From contig JALRMN010000025.1 of assembly GCA_024760905.1 (NCBI GenBank), positions 1,192,001 to 1,256,000 of the forward strand: a stretch of DNA of 64,000 nucleotides, given 5' to 3'. The DNA is from Plotosus lineatus (taxonomy: Eukaryota; Chordata; Actinopteri; Siluriformes; Plotosidae). Positions 22,271-34,332 of the stretch are shown here, piece after piece. The translations under genes were made by a program, and so were the position numbers. How positions within the stretch are numbered: position 1 is the first letter of the stretch; each line of letters opens with the position of its first letter. Under the pieces are notes generated by a model. It made no database searches and was not told the DNA's origin. It saw only the letters and a list, made by a program, of their open reading frames with translations.

Positions 22271-23090
22271 TAATGTGCATCAAAGCAAATAAAGATGGAT
22301 CAGAAATCTAGAAACGTCCTATAGCCATTATTTTGCATCTTATACTGGCACAACAACTGAGCTCAGGCTGTTTCCCAAACAGCACACCAGGTGATCTAGA
22401 GTTGAATTCACAAGGGGGCATGTTATATTTTACAGAAAGCCTGAGGGATCATGGGTAATTTGGAATGTAGCCTAAAATCAAGCCGTTTAAAAAAGAGGGA
22501 AAATATTGAAATAATTTTAAAACCTTGAAATCATGGCATAAAATGAACAGAAGTAGTTTACTGAATGAAGCATTTGGATAACGATCTAAAGGGATTTTTA
22601 TTTTATTTTTATAAAGCTACAGAAAAATTGTCATTACTAATTTGTATTGAAATATCTGATTATTATTATTATTATTATTTATTTTATTTTTTTACAATTA
22701 AATACCGTATATATTCTTTAAAATAACTGAATATCTACATATATTTTTGAGGTTAGTAATACAATTATTTTATATCTTGCTAAATATTTCTTAATTGTAC
22801 ATCTGTATAAAGTCAGATGCAGCCATCAAACCACACACATACCCGGTTCTGTTTCTGTTCATTTTCCAACCACAGCACTGGCACATGGTACATTTTCAGA
22901 TGTGACACTGGTATCAGAACAGTGAAACCTCACATCTCCGTGTCTGTTTTGTGGTTTTTCTACTTCTGATCTGAACCTTTCACACACTCCCCACACATTC
23001 AGTTTGTAGCAGATAAGCATGAATGACTTTGTTCCTTATGATCTTGACATAATAAAGTTTAAATGATGGTTGCTGTGCAAAATTTATACA
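22271..23090. other. Non-coding; possible upstream part of Ig copy 2
   Basis: No ORF or known repeat. A stretch near 22900 (gtgacactggtatcagaaca, gtgaaacctcacatctcc) weakly resembles 33285-33345 (gtgacacttgatacactgtg, aaacctgata), hinting that both are 5' flanks of Ig units. Confidence 0.3.
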
Positions 23091-23111
23091 GCATTCACAT
23101 ATAATATGAAC

Positions 23112-26056
23112 TTCTTTTCCTTTCGGCTTTTCCCTTCAGGGGTCGCCACAGCGAATCATCTGCCGCCATCTCACCCTATCCTCTGCATCTTCTTCTCTTA
23201 CACAGACTGCCTTCATGTCCTCCTTCACCACGTCCATGAATCGTCTCTTTGGTCTTCCTCTAGGCCTTCTGCCTGGTAGTTCCAACCTCAGCATCCTACT
23301 ACCAATATACTCACTATCCCTCCTCTGTACATGTCCAAACCATCTCAATCTGGCCTCTCTGACTTTGTCTCCAAAACATCTTACATGTGCTGTCCCTCTG
23401 ATGTGCTCATTCCTGAACCTATCCATCCTCGTTACTCCCAAAGAGAACCTCAACATTTTCATCTCTGCTACTTCCAGCTCTGCCTCCTGTCTTTTCCCCA
23501 GGGGCCACTTTTTCTAAACCATAAAACATCGCTGGCCTCAACACCGTCTTGTACACTTTTCCTTTCATTCTTGCCGATACCTTCCTATCACGCATCACAC
23601 CGGACACTTTTCTCCAACCATTCTAACCAGCCTACACACGCTTCTTCACCTCTTTTCCACACTCTCCATTGCTCTGGATTGTTGAGCCTAAGTACTCAAA
23701 ATCCTCCACCTTCCTTATCTCTGCTTCCTGTAACCTCACCATTCCTGTTGGGTCCGTGGCATTCATACACATGTATTCTCTCTTACTGAGGCTAACCTTC
23801 ATTCCCCTCCTTTCCAGGGCATACCTCTACCCCTCTAGATTTTCCTGCACTTGTTCTCTGCTCTCACTGCAGATCACAATGTCATCTGCAAACATCATAG
23901 TCCATGGGGATTCTTGTCTAACCTCGTCTGTCAGCCTGTCCATCACCATAGCAAACAAGAAGGGGCTTAGAGCTGACCCTTGATGCAGTCCCACCTCCAC
24001 CTTGAACTCTTCTGTCACACCGACAGCACACCTCACCACTGTCTTACATCTCTCATACATGTCCTGCACCACTCTAACATACTTCTCTGCCACTCCAGAC
24101 TTTCTCATGCAATACCAAAGTTCCTCTCTCGGCACCCTGTCATATGCTTTCTCCAGATCCACAAAGGCACAATGCAGCCCCTTCTGACCTTCTCTGTACT
24201 TCTCTATTAACATCCTCAAAGCAAACACTGCATCAGCTCTTTCTTGGCAGGAAACCAAACTGTTGTTCACAAATGCTGACCTCTGCCCTTAGTCTAGCGC
24301 TTCCATTATTCTTTCCCAGAACTTCATTGTATAGCTCATCAACTTTATCCCTCTGTAGTTGCCACAACTCTGCACATCTCCCTTGTTCTTAAAAACAGGC
24401 ACCAGCACACTTCTACTCCATTCCTCTGGCATCCTCTCAATCTCTAAGACCTTATTGAATGTTCTTGTCAGGAAATCTACTGCTACCTCTCCGAGACACT
24501 TCAATACTTACACCGGCATGTCATCAGGACCAGCTGCCTTTCCACTCTTCATCCTCTTCAATGCCCTCCTCACTTCACCCTTACTAATCTTTGCTACTTC
24601 CTGGTCCTCAACAGTCACCTCTTCTACTTTTTTTTTTTTTTTGTCTCTCTCTCATTTTCCTCGTTCATCAGCTCTTCAAAGTACTCTTTCCATATTCCCA
24701 GCACACTTCTGTCATCAATCAATACATTTCCCTCTCTGTCCTTAATCACTCTAACTTGCTGCACATCCTTCCCATCTCCATTTCTCTGCTGTGCCAACCT
24801 GTATAAATAATTTTCTCCCTCTTTACTTTCCAACTGAGCATACAAGTCATCATACGCCCTTTGTTTGGCCTTTGACATGGCTACCTTCGCCTTACGCTGT
24901 ATCTCCCTGTACTCCTGTTTACTCTCTTCGGTCCTTTCAATGTCCCACTTATTTTTAGCTAACCTCTTCCTTTGTACACACTCCTGCACTTCCTCATTCC
25001 ACCACCAAGTCTCCTTATCTCCTCTCCTTCCAGATGACATACCAAGTATTCTCCTACCTGTGTCCCTAGTCACATTAGCTGCACATTACCACCATCCTAT
25101 GCTGTTTGGCAACACTCTCACCCGCGACTACTTTGCAGTCACTGACTTCCTTCAAATTACATCGCCTGCACAAGATATAGTCTACCTGTGTGCTCCTACC
25201 TCCACTTTTATAAGTCACCCTATGCTCCTGTCTCTTCTGGAAGAAAGTATTTACCACAGCCATTTACATCCTTTTTGCAAAAAGTCCCCTTTCCTCGTCC
25301 CCTCTGTTTCCTTAACCAACATGTCTATTGAAGTCTGCCCCAATGACCACTTTTTCAACTCTGGGGATAATCTGCATCAATTCATCTAAGTCACTCCAGA
25401 ATCTCTCCTTCTCTTCTTGCTCACATCCTACCTGTGGGGCATAAGCAATAACAACATTGAACATCACGCCTTCAATTTCTACCTTGAGACTCATCACTTT
25501 GTCTGACACTCTTTTCACTTCTAGAACATTCCTGACCAACCCCTCCTTCAAGATGACTCCTACTCCATTTCTCTTCCCATCCACACCATGAAAAAACAGC
25601 TTAAACCCTGCTCCTAAGCTTCTAGCCTTGCTACCCTTCCACCTGGTCTCCTGAACACACAATATGTCCATTTTCCTCCTCTGCATCATGTCAGCCAGCT
25701 CTCTACCTTTTTACAGTCATAGTTCCAACATTCAAAGGCCCTACTTTCAGTCCTAGACTCATGCCTTTCCTCTTCTCTCTCTGCCTACGGACACGCCTCC
25801 CGCTTCTCCTTCTTCGATGTCTTCGACCAACAGTAGTCCAATTTCCACCAGCACCCTGTTGGTTAACAGCACTGATGGTGGTCGTTGTTAACCAGGGCTT
25901 CGACCGATCCGGTATGAATTTCTTTGTTGTGACTCGCATGTTTTATTTGGCATTTGTTTTACGCCGGATGCCCTTCCTGACGCAACCCTTTGCATTTATC
26001 CGGGCTTGGGACCGGAGTGAGGGAGAGACACTGGCTTGTGCCCCTCTCTCACAGCT
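23112..26056 (-). mobile_element. RTE-type LINE copy 2, near full-length
   Basis: A 21-bp exact target duplication (gcattcacatataatatgaa + c) lies at 23091-23111 and 26057-26077. The 3' tail is at the left (ggcttttcccttcaggggtc) and the 5' leader at the right (ggatgcccttcctgacgcaa, ccgggcttgggaccgg). About 2.95 kb, which appears to be the complete unit length. The first few bases of the duplication could overlap the element's own 5' end. Confidence 0.95.
23136..25939 (-). pseudogene. RTE endonuclease-reverse transcriptase, broken
   Basis: N-terminus: a basic stretch RRHRRRRSGRRVRRQREKRK. Endonuclease: MDILCVQETRWKGSKA, GFKLFFHGVDGKRNGVGVIL, VIGADFNRHVG (about 25325), then an internal loss of roughly 20 residues, then AVVNTFFQKRQEHR and TQVDYILCRR. 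RT: DREGNVLIDDRSVLG, VEKAYDRVP-type block LEKAYDRVPREELWYC, TMMFADDIVICSESR (about 23885) and the C-terminal RLRWFGHVQRRDSEYIGS, ending CGDP. At least six frame breaks are present, so it is not functional despite its full length. Confidence 0.92.
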
Positions 26057-26077
26057 GCATTCACATATAATATGAAC

Positions 26078-26629
26078 AAATTATTAAAATAGTTGTATTT
26101 TTGCACACATTACAGTCAGATGTGGGTAATTTTGCTGAATTTGCTTGTCTCAATAAATGAAAATAAATCTGTTTCTGGTTTAAGAATAAAAAAAATAAAA
26201 AAAAATTAGTTTTTATGGCATTGATCATCGGATCACTTAAACTGTGTATAAATATAAACGTGCTGTCGTTCTGTGTGATTATCGTCAGTCGCACTTGAAA
26301 CTTAAGGGCCCAACAGTTTCAGAACAGAGCTTTAACCAGGGCGCCACCACCGCCTTTTAGAATCATTGTTCGATTCTGTCTACACATCCTGGAGCAGATA
26401 AAATTTAATATCTTAAGTTACAATGTCATCGTTCTGTGTTCAGCTTGAAAAGCCAAAATCAGGCTCCATGAAATTCTAAATTCTGTCCACAGGAAGTTAA
26501 TTCAATTTTGATTGCTAATAGTGAAAGGGGTTGAACTTTTAGAGCCAACTGTCCACACCAACAACACCATTACGAGCAGGGTGATGAAAAGTTTGTGATC
26601 GGTACCTCCAGTGTAAAAAATTAAGAGGG
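26078..26629. other. No gene recognised
   Basis: AT-rich unique-looking sequence with no supported feature. Confidence 0.35.
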
Positions 26630-26960
26630 CATGGTGACCCCCACTGTCTCTTCATAATGTGAGGAGTTGGGGTTTGAATCTGAACCAAGGGTCTTTCTGT
26701 ATAGAGTTTGCATGTTCGCCCTTTGCTCAGATGGGTTTCCTCCTGGTACTCTGCTTCCTCTGGCAGGACATGCACATTGGGTCAAATGGCTACTCTGCAT
26801 CAGCCGTAGTAATGAATGTTGACTGGTCTTCTTGTTGTCTGTTTTAGTCCCGTGATAGACTTGTGATCTGTTCAGGGTGTAACCCCGCCTCTCACCTGAA
26901 ATCGGCTGGGATTGTCCACAGTTTTCCCCTTAACCCTGATGGATAAACAGGGGAGATAAG
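26630..26960 (+). mobile_element. Degenerate SINE with common fish core
   Basis: Contains agagtttgcatgttcgccc, gggtttcctcctggtactct and gacatgcacattgg, then a tail ctgttcagggtgtaaccccg and ggctgggattgtcc. The same core is in the 29066 and 32745 copies. Heavily mutated, so old. Confidence 0.7.
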
Positions 26961-27215
26961 GGATGAAAGCTTCTATAATAAAATGTGAAGAGGAAGCCGC
27001 TGGTGTAAGATACTAAATTAAACTTTGAGTCAAAATTATTATTATTATTATTATTAATTCATTTATTTATTTTAGCATTATTATTACTAGTAGTAGTAAA
27101 TATAAAACTACATTAAACACCAGAATTTACTGTGTTGAACACAACAGTTACAAATGAGAAAGGAATAAACTACTTTATTAAAATATACATTATGCATCTA
27201 ATTACTTACTTTATA

Positions 27216-27251
<36 letters not shown>

Positions 27252-27290
27252 ATTCTGAAGTGTATTGTTAAAGTAAAAAAAATCTGAGAA
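26961..27290. other. Ig copy 2 5' flank with (GT)n(GA)n tract
   Basis: A microsatellite runs at 27217-27251. Around 27165 the sequence aaactactttattaaaatat resembles 12988 in the flank of Ig copy 1, so the duplicated Ig unit extends this far upstream. Confidence 0.5.
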
Positions 27291-27434
27291 ATGTTATTTT
27301 GTGTGTTTAGTTCTTTTTCGGGGGTTTATGTCTGTAAGTGGTGCAGTCTGTATAAATAGCCCCACCCCTACACACAGATAAAGCCACGATTTACCCAACA
27401 TATAGTTTCCTCTTTGTCTCTCAACTGATACACA
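27291..27434 (+). promoter_or_regulatory. Ig copy 2 promoter and 5' UTR
   Basis: TATAAATA at 27351-27358 is followed by gccccacccctacacacaga and a 5' UTR leading to the ATG at 27435. The region from atgttattttgtgtgtttag onward parallels 16152-16303, and here it is uninterrupted, giving the empty-site form of the RTE insertion in copy 1. The segment cacccctacacacagataaa matches the unit of the minisatellite at 33656-39900. Confidence 0.75.
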
Positions 27435-27477
27435 ATGATTCAGTTTAAATCTTTCTCTGTGTTTCTCTGTGTTATGG
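27435..27477 (+). CDS. Ig receptor copy 2, signal-peptide exon
   Basis: Encodes MIQFKSFSVFLCVMG up to a canonical donor gtgagtcg at 27478, phase 1. The peptide has the short hydrophobic core of a signal sequence, and with the start of a V exon (GLLSETWS) would make a full leader. It may have served only copy 2, whose V exon is dead, or could be spliced to the intact V exon of copy 3, 13 kb downstream. Phases would allow it: the joined exons total 732 nt, 243 residues plus stop. Which is true cannot be read from genomic sequence. Confidence 0.6.
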
Positions 27478-29065
27478 GTGAGTCGCCATAATCTTAATTA
27501 CTGATAAATACATTTTCATTAATCTTGTAGATTAAAAAAAAAAAATTTGGTTCAGCCATAGAATGAAAGCAATGTTTAGCATTCGGGCTTTTGCGATATG
27601 ACACCTTGTGCATTTACATAATTTTTGAAATTCTTAATCTACTAGCATTTGACTTCAAGTTTGATACTAAATCCTTTATTTCTTTGTTATGGAATGTTGA
27701 TAGTGTTGTTTTTGTTTTTCTTGTAGTACCAATAGTAGTAGAAGTTGTTGTTGTTGTTGCTGACTCAGTTGAGTAGAATCTGTGACCTCCAGAATAATAT
27801 AAAGGTCAATATTGACTCGATTCTAGCACTGCATTGTCCATAAATATATATTTTGTAACAAAACATGTCTGTTCTGGTATTGATCTTCTTTCTGAATGTC
27901 AACCAGAATAAATGCCAGATAATGGAGTGTACCGATCTTTATTTACACAGCAGTTTCTTCACATCACATCAAATTTCAAGCATAAAAAGTAGAGTTCATG
28001 GTAGAATCACCAGAATTCAGCGGTTTCGCAGATCTCGGTGCGCCATGCTTAAAGGAGAAAGCACTTGTTCAAAGTTCATCTCATTCGAATATCAAGAAAA
28101 AAAAATTCTGTGTGCAAAATTTAAATAGACAGCTTCTGTTTTAATGAATATGTGGAAGTTATTTGGAAACTTGGACTTAGAATGATGATCTCATCGAGGT
28201 GAAACTTGATTTCATGTACAAATGTAGAATTTTGACATTCATGCTGTTTATTGAGAGATTAGTGTTGGGTAATGAAATATCTTGATTGAAATCATTATCT
28301 GTACGGTGAGAAGCTACACGCACACACACACACACACACACCAGGATTTCATATATTTAAACACAAACTGCAAAGAAAAGAAATGATGTTAGAAGCCACA
28401 CTCCTCCATGTTAACTTGGGTCGTGAGTTTTTAACTATCTACACAGAAAATCTTTATAATTTAAGCTATTGGTCTGATTTTACACACAGATTTATTTGTC
28501 TTCTCCTTGAAGTAAAATTGGTAGAGCATTGATCTGATTTTTAGGTCATAAACTTTTCTCTTTTTTTATGATGTAAATAATGATGTAAAGTCACATGATA
28601 TTGTCAAAACACATTCCCAACCTCCAAGAAAACTTTGTCCACTTTGGTTGTTTCATGACTTCCAGAGGTATGAGGGTTTTTTTTTTTTTAATTGTTTTAC
28701 TATTGTCCCTCCATCTGTACGTACATGTAGGAACCCTGCGGCGATATTAGGTTTCCATTAAAGAAATCTCTCAATACCCTAAAACTTTCACACATCAAAA
28801 ATGAAGGGTGGGGAATTTCATAATGTGATTTACAGTAAATTCATACAATAAATTCAGTGGCATCATCAAAATGATAAAAAAAATGCTACACTGCACCATT
28901 AGTGTTCATATTTGTTGTACAAAGCTGTACATGCATGATATCGTTCTGTCATCAGCTTATATCAGGAAAGGTTAGTTTTTTGAGGAGCTCTTCTTTTAGG
29001 TTGTGTTTACAGTTTATATTATTAATTCACTCTGAAAGTTGCACCCTGGTAAATACAACTTTCAT
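27478..29065. other. Intron-like unique DNA; (CA)n at 28318-28342
   Basis: AT-rich with poly(T) and a (CA)n tract. Short open frames here have no family features, so no gene is called. Confidence 0.4.
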
Positions 29066-29368
29066 CACTTCACTGAAGTGGCATGGTAGAATAATGGTTC
29101 GCATGTCCACCTATCAGCAAGAAGTCCAGGGTTCGATTCCTAGCTCGGGTGTTTCTGTGTGGCGTTTGCATGTTGACCCCGTGCTTGTGTGGGTTTCCTT
29201 CAGGTATTCCGGTTTCCTCCCACAGTCCAAAAACATGCACAGTAGGTTAATTGGCTGATCTAAATTGACTGTAAGTGTGACCAGAAATAGTTGTGTGTTA
29301 ACTGAGACGGGTGACAAACTACCCACGACCCTAATGAGAAGTAATTCGAAAATGAATGAATGAGACTC
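29066..29368 (+). mobile_element. tRNA-derived SINE with common fish core
   Basis: The head resembles a tRNA (tagaataatgg as box A, ggttcgattcc as box B). The core follows (ggcgtttgcatgttgacccc, ggtttcctcccacagtcc, aacatgcacagtaggttaat), then the tail ccctaatgagaag and a gaatgaatga end. A different family from the type A/B SINEs. Confidence 0.8.
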
Positions 29369-29409
29369 CACTGAGTCCCAGTGTGAGGTTCCATCACACC
29401 AGTGGGACT

Positions 29410-30590
29410 GAATTGTTGTAAAATGAATGTTCTGTTGCCATATTCATTTTATTTTAGAATCTCAGACAGTTTACTTCAAAAACACATTATTTCATACCCA
29501 TCTCCCTCCTATCCTCCCTGTGCTTATATAACTGAGGGCCTTCACAGAGCTTTTCCACATCTCTGTCAGAAAATATCACCTGCTCCTCATCCTACAAACT
29601 CCAGTCATCATCTCTACTCTCTTTTCCCATCATCTTTCTCCATGTGGTCTGAGGTCATCCTTTTCATTTGGAGTCCATGTCTTACCCACATTACAATCAT
29701 TTTCTCTATCTTGCCTCAGGAGTTAACCATTCATCTCCTCGCTTCTGATTTTGATTTCAATGGTTTCATCTCTGCTCTTTCTAGTCGCACCTCATTCCTA
29801 ATGTGATCCTGCCATCGGACACACAAGATTCTGCATAAACAACTTTGTGAAACTTTTGTGGTTTGATGTCTCCTTTTTAATCTTTCATATTTCCAATCCA
29901 TACAGAAAGGTGGGTAGGCTGCAAAGCCGTCAGCGTGTTTCTGCCCCTTGCTACAGGGTTGTGACAGGAAGGGCATCCGACGTAAAAACCCATGCCAAAT
30001 CAAATGTGCGAATCAGATGACTGCCTGTGGTGACTCTCAAGAATGGGGAAAAAGCCAAAAAGAAGAGACAGAAAGATGGTAACACCCGGATCTTATAAAG
30101 CTTCAGTTTGGTTCTCCCTGAGATGGTGTCTTTGCTCTGAATTCTTTTAAGTCTGATGAACATATCTCTCATCATACCACATCCTTCTTTGTAAACTTTC
30201 ACTCTGATACGTGAACTCTGAGACATCCTTAATGTTGTGTCCAATTATAACCTCTGTTTCATCCTGTGCATTAATTCTTATGACTTTCCCTGATTGAGTT
30301 GGAATTGGCCCAATTGGCTTCTTCATTCATTTTAATAATCCTGCGCTGAATTTGTTGTCTTGTGAAGGAGAGTAAAGCCACATCATTAGTAAAGTCGAGG
30401 TCGTTTAGTTTTGAGGTGAACTTCCACCTTATGCTGTTCTTGCCTTCCCCAACTGTGAACATAATCAGGAACAACAATCTTTGTTTATCCCTGGACTTTA
30501 TCTCAAACCACTTGCATACATCTTTCATGATACCCTGAATTCCTTTATAAAATAATCTCACCAATTCACCAATTCAAAAATCAATGCGAT
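29410..30590 (-). pseudogene. Degenerate LINE reverse transcriptase fragment (LINE D)
   Basis: On the minus strand: LNDLDFTNDVALLSFTRQQI (about 30410; related elements have FADD, so the first catalytic residue is replaced), NEEANWANSNS, then VYKEGCGMMRDMFIRLKRIQ and TKLKLYKIRVLPSF, and CVRWQDHIRNEVRLERAEM. This is the second half of an RT and the domain after it. The style suggests RTE/BovB-like or a related clade. A SINE is nested at 29914-30067. Confidence 0.6.
29914..30067 (+). mobile_element. Type B SINE, 5'-truncated, nested in LINE D
   Basis: Covers ggctgcaaagccgtcagcgt, ttgtgacaggaagggcatcc, aaatcaaatgtgcgaatca and the gaaaaagccaaaaag end. A 12-bp near-exact target duplication flanks it (acagaaaggtgg at 29902, acagaaagatgg at 30068). 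Confidence 0.85.
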
Positions 30591-30739
30591 GAGAAAGGCT
30601 GAAATGTTGCTACGCAAATGGAAAGCAGTCTACTGAAAATATGCAAAGAAAAAAAATAAGATGTAATTTTTGGTCTGCTGATTGAATTGCTTCATGGAGG
30701 ACTTATTTTCTGAAAAAAAAAAAAAAAAAAAAGTTGACT

Positions 30740-31120
30740 GATTCATGAATTTTACAAGTCTTCTAGTCTATCCTCTATGAGGCTACTGTGGATTGGATTT
30801 CCTTGTCCAGCACATCCCACATATGCTTGATCAAATTAAGATTTCAGGAATTTTCTCGGCTACATCAACACCTGTAGCTCTTCATCACATTCCTCAACCC
30901 ATTTCTGAACATTTTTTGAAAGGACAGAGGACAGTATCCTGCTGAAAGAAGGCATCATGGTTAGGTATACTCAATGGTGAACCTTGAATTTGGTACATGG
31001 GCCTTCAGTGGGGACTTAACGAACTTGATCCACCTCCTAATGCCACCACTGTCATGTCACAATTATACAAACCATCAATAACATACAAAAACACCATTTG
31101 ATAAGGTGTGGCATTGCAGA
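30740..31120 (-). pseudogene. Decayed Tc1/mariner-like transposase remnant
   Basis: The inverse strand contains tgatcaagcatatgtgggat and gtgctggacaaggaaatcc, which read like the terminal DLNxIKHMWDVLDKE region of a Tc1-type transposase, with several breaks. Neither end is preserved. A family-level guess only. Confidence 0.4.
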
Positions 31121-31838
31121 CAGAGAGAGGCATTTCATGCTAGTAACTCTGAGCATTACCGGCGATAACTGGTGGAAGCTGGTGGTAAATTTGAAACTCG
31201 GTCAAATGTAACAAGCATAAACCTTTCCTCCCCGACCCCTCCTTGATGTCTTGCTATGCTGCTAAAGTCTGCCTCAAAAATTGTTTTTCTTTTTTTTTGG
31301 AATGCCCGATACCAAGTGAATTTCTTCGAATGTAAAATGAATATGAAATACAATCAACACAAAGTTTAAAAAAAAAAAAAAGCATCCATTCCTCAATTTG
31401 CAGCTGCTACAACCTTGCAGACCTTTTCCATTCTGACTGTTCATTTGGGGAGATCAGATGAAGAAATTTCACCACCTGCTTCTTGAAGCACCTCTCATGA
31501 GTTGCAATGGCTTGATAGGCGCCATACATTTTTTGTATCATATGGTCAAGCCGCTCCTACAACATGTGAAATTTGTTGACGATGCTGACCACTCCATTGC
31601 TGAGAGAATATCAGCTGACTGCTTATTCCTCTGGGTATTGAGAATAAAACCAGGTCCGGTTCATTACCATCCACAGGGCATTGCATCACACTGCAAAATG
31701 AAGTAATAGCCTCCCTTGATCAAGTGAAGATAATGTACTATTGTAACACAGGTACAATACTTGCTGAAATGCTAAATGGTATGTTTAATGGAATTATATA
31801 CGACATACCTATAATGTGTGTGAAATTTTCTGGGATGT
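31121..31838. other. No gene recognised
   Basis: Contains poly(T) and poly(A) runs and an open frame near 31458-31706 with no recognisable family. Probably non-coding or very old repeat. Confidence 0.3.
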
Positions 31839-31840
31839 AG

Positions 31841-32650
31841 GTTTACTCTCTCTGAGCACCTTGGAGGCAGGTCACTTTTTGTTGCCACCATGACTTGATT
31901 TTTACAGGATCTATGTTGTAGTAAAAACACAAGTATTATTCAGTTCTGGGACAGTGGTGGCCCAGTTGTGAGGTGCTGGCTTACTGATCTGAAGGTTGAT
32001 TCAAGCACTCTACCAACAAGTTGTCACTGCTGCCGTGTCCACCCCCCTGTTCAGCTAATTGAATTTTCAAAGGCCAGCCATGTGTGTCAATGTCTGTGGT
32101 GAGCCGCATGTAAAAGTACCATTGCTGACTTTCGAAGAGAAGACTGCATTGCTGTCAGCGTGTTTTTGCCCTGCAATGATCTTGAAAGCTGTCCATTGTG
32201 TACCCTGCCTGTGGCTGGAGTTGACTGAGATGGGCGCTAGCCTCCCCGTGACCCTAATTAGGACTAAGCAGTTCAGAAAATGAATGAACAAAAGACTCAG
32301 TTCCACTTCTTCTTTGGTGTAGAAAGTTTCAGACATCAGCTCGATAAGAACCCTGTAACTTCTTTACTGAGAGTGAGAGAATAGTGATGTCTGTTCAGGA
32401 CAAGAACTTGACTCTCACCATCACTGCAATAAATGTCTCTGATACTGGACTCTATTACTGTAGCTTCAGAGAACTAGAAATAATACACTTCAGTAACTCG
32501 ACCTTTATTCAAATGAAAGGAAAATTTATACAAATTAAAGACTTTCAATAAAACTTGACTGAAAAGACTGAGGTAAAATTAGTTCTTTTTTTTTGTAGGT
32601 TTTTTTTTTTTTCGTGGAAAATAGATCACATTTTGGGGACAAAGCAACGG
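31841..32650 (+). pseudogene. Ig receptor copy 2, V exon split by a SINE, plus dead hinge exon
   Basis: The first half of a V exon (31841-31946, after acceptor gatgtag) aligns to copy 3 through tgccaccatgacttgat and ttttacaggat. After the SINE the second half (32297-32519) resumes at cagttccacttcttctttgg and encodes [28 protein letters not shown] and FSNSTF. Defects: a SINE in the exon, a TAA where copy 3 has TCA (before EPC), and the donor changed from gtaaat to gaaaat. The hinge exon equivalent (32615-32650) has lost its acceptor AG (now cg) and its donor (now ct). The similarity to copy 3 outside these defects shows recent common ancestry. Confidence 0.88.
31947..32296 (+). mobile_element. 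Complete type A SINE inside an Ig V exon
   Basis: Head gacagtggtggcccag, body (gtaaaagtaccattgctgac), and a long tail gactgagatgggcgctagcc, ccctaattaggactaagcag and aatgaatgaac. The short duplication tcagttc lies on both sides (31940 and 32297). It is diverged in the head, so not a very recent insertion. Confidence 0.88.
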
Positions 32651-32744
32651 CTGTGCGGTTATTTCCTTTCAAACACTTGTACATTTTTATTTTAAATTAA
32701 AATGTGATTTGGGTTTAATGATTAAATTATATCACAGATTATAA

Positions 32745-33060
32745 ATTCATCCATTCATTTTCTGAACCACTTTATACTCATTAGGATTGTGGGAAGGCTG
32801 GTGTCCATCTTAGCTGATTTTGGGCGAGGGCAGGATACACCCTGGACAGCTTGCCAGGTCATCACAGGACCAACACTCACAGGGTCATCACACGTACACC
32901 GCGGGGAGATTTGGAATAGCATTTAACCTACTCTGCATGTTTTTGGAATGTGGGAGGAAACTGGAGTACCTGGAGTAAACGCCACACAGCAATGCCCGAG
33001 CTGAGAATCGAACCCATGACCTTCTTGCTGTGCCATTGCCGTGCTAACTTTTCTATTTGA
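32745..33060 (-). mobile_element. tRNA-derived SINE with common fish core
   Basis: Minus orientation. The tail is at left (ttcattttctgaaccacttt), the core in the middle (catgtttttggaatgtggga, actggagtacctggag), and the inverse of box B (gaatcgaaccc) at right. Same family as 29066-29368. It lies where the copy 2 transmembrane exon would be expected. Confidence 0.75.
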
Positions 33061-33655
33061 ATACAGCTTCAAGGAACGTATAAATAAATTAATATGTGAA
33101 CAAATGAATCACAAACAATTTAATGAACTAAAGAAAGAAATGTTGTAATATTTAGTGGAATTCATTGAAAAACCAACAGGAATGAGATTTTATCGTTTAT
33201 TTTTCCTTTTTCAAAAATGAAAATCATGAGGCTGCGGTCTGCGTCTTCCGATTTTAAGTTTTGAGCATTTTTCTGACCACAGAAGTGACACTTGATACAC
33301 TGTGAAACCTGATACTCAGTTGTGGTTCATCCACGTCCAACCTCCACCAGCTTTCAGACATATTTTATCTAAATAAAACATTAAAAAATTAATTAATTAA
33401 ATTAAATTTTAAAACTGACACATTACACAAAAAGAAGTAAATTATGGAATCACTAGTCTTGGAGGATGTTCATTCAGTTGTTTAATTTTGAAGAAAAAAG
33501 GCAGATCACAGACATGACACAAAACTAAAGTCATTTCAAATGGCAACTTTCTGGCTTTAAGAAACAATAAAAGAAGTAAAGAAAAAATAATGTGGTCATC
33601 AGTCGCAGTTAATATTTTAGCCAAAGCAGTGGGAATAAATTATACAATTACAGAA
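33061..33655. other. No gene recognised
   Basis: AT-rich non-coding flank of the minisatellite. Confidence 0.35.
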
Positions 33656-34332
33656 TTTTGATTAAAGATAAAATACACACCTCAAATCGCAGATAAAACA
33701 ACATCCTGAGACACAGAAATAAAAAACACCTATAAGCACAGGTACAATACACACCCCTATATGCAGATAAAATACACCCCCTAAAAACACAGATAAAATA
33801 CACACCTCCAAAACACATAAAATACACCCACGACCCCTGAGAAACAGAAAAAAATAGACAAAAACCCTTAAAAGAGATAAAATAGACACCACAATATACA
33901 GATAAAATACAGGCACCCCTATCTGAAGACAAAATACACATCCTTTTCACAGATAAAACACACACGCCAATAAAATAGATAAAATACACAGACCTATACA
34001 AAGGAAAAATACACAACCCTATACAAAGACAAAATACACACCCCAATACACACATAAAATACACACCCCATATAAACAGATAAAAAGCATTAGCCCTATA
34101 CACAAGTAAAATACACACCCCTGTACACAGATAAAATACACACCACTATACACAGACAAAATGCCCAACCCCTTGAGACAGATACCCCCAAAACACAGAT
34201 AAAATACACACCTCTATAGACAGAAAAATTCACTCCCCTACACACAGATAACAACCCATCCACAGATAAAACACAAACCCCTATACACAGAAAAAAATAT
34301 GCACCCCCATATACACAGAAGAAGAAAAAAAA

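Noticed and set aside
27435..27477. Calling copy 2 a functional receptor because its signal exon is intact
   Set aside because: Its own V exon has a SINE, a stop and a lost donor, so only a chimeric transcript using copy 3 could be functional.
27591..27776. Hydrophobic open frame that could be a small membrane protein
   Set aside because: AT-rich intron-like region, no splice or promoter support, no family resemblance; chance opening.
31458..31706. 82-codon open frame upstream of the copy 2 V exon
   Set aside because: No recognised domain; position and composition fit old repeat or chance.
33648..34118. Long open frames rich in Cys, Tyr, Leu and Ile (also at 34829-35194, 37927-38277, 38013-38261)
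   Set aside because: They are translations of the 25-bp minisatellite, whose unit reads open in several frames; no non-repeat sequence, start context or domain.
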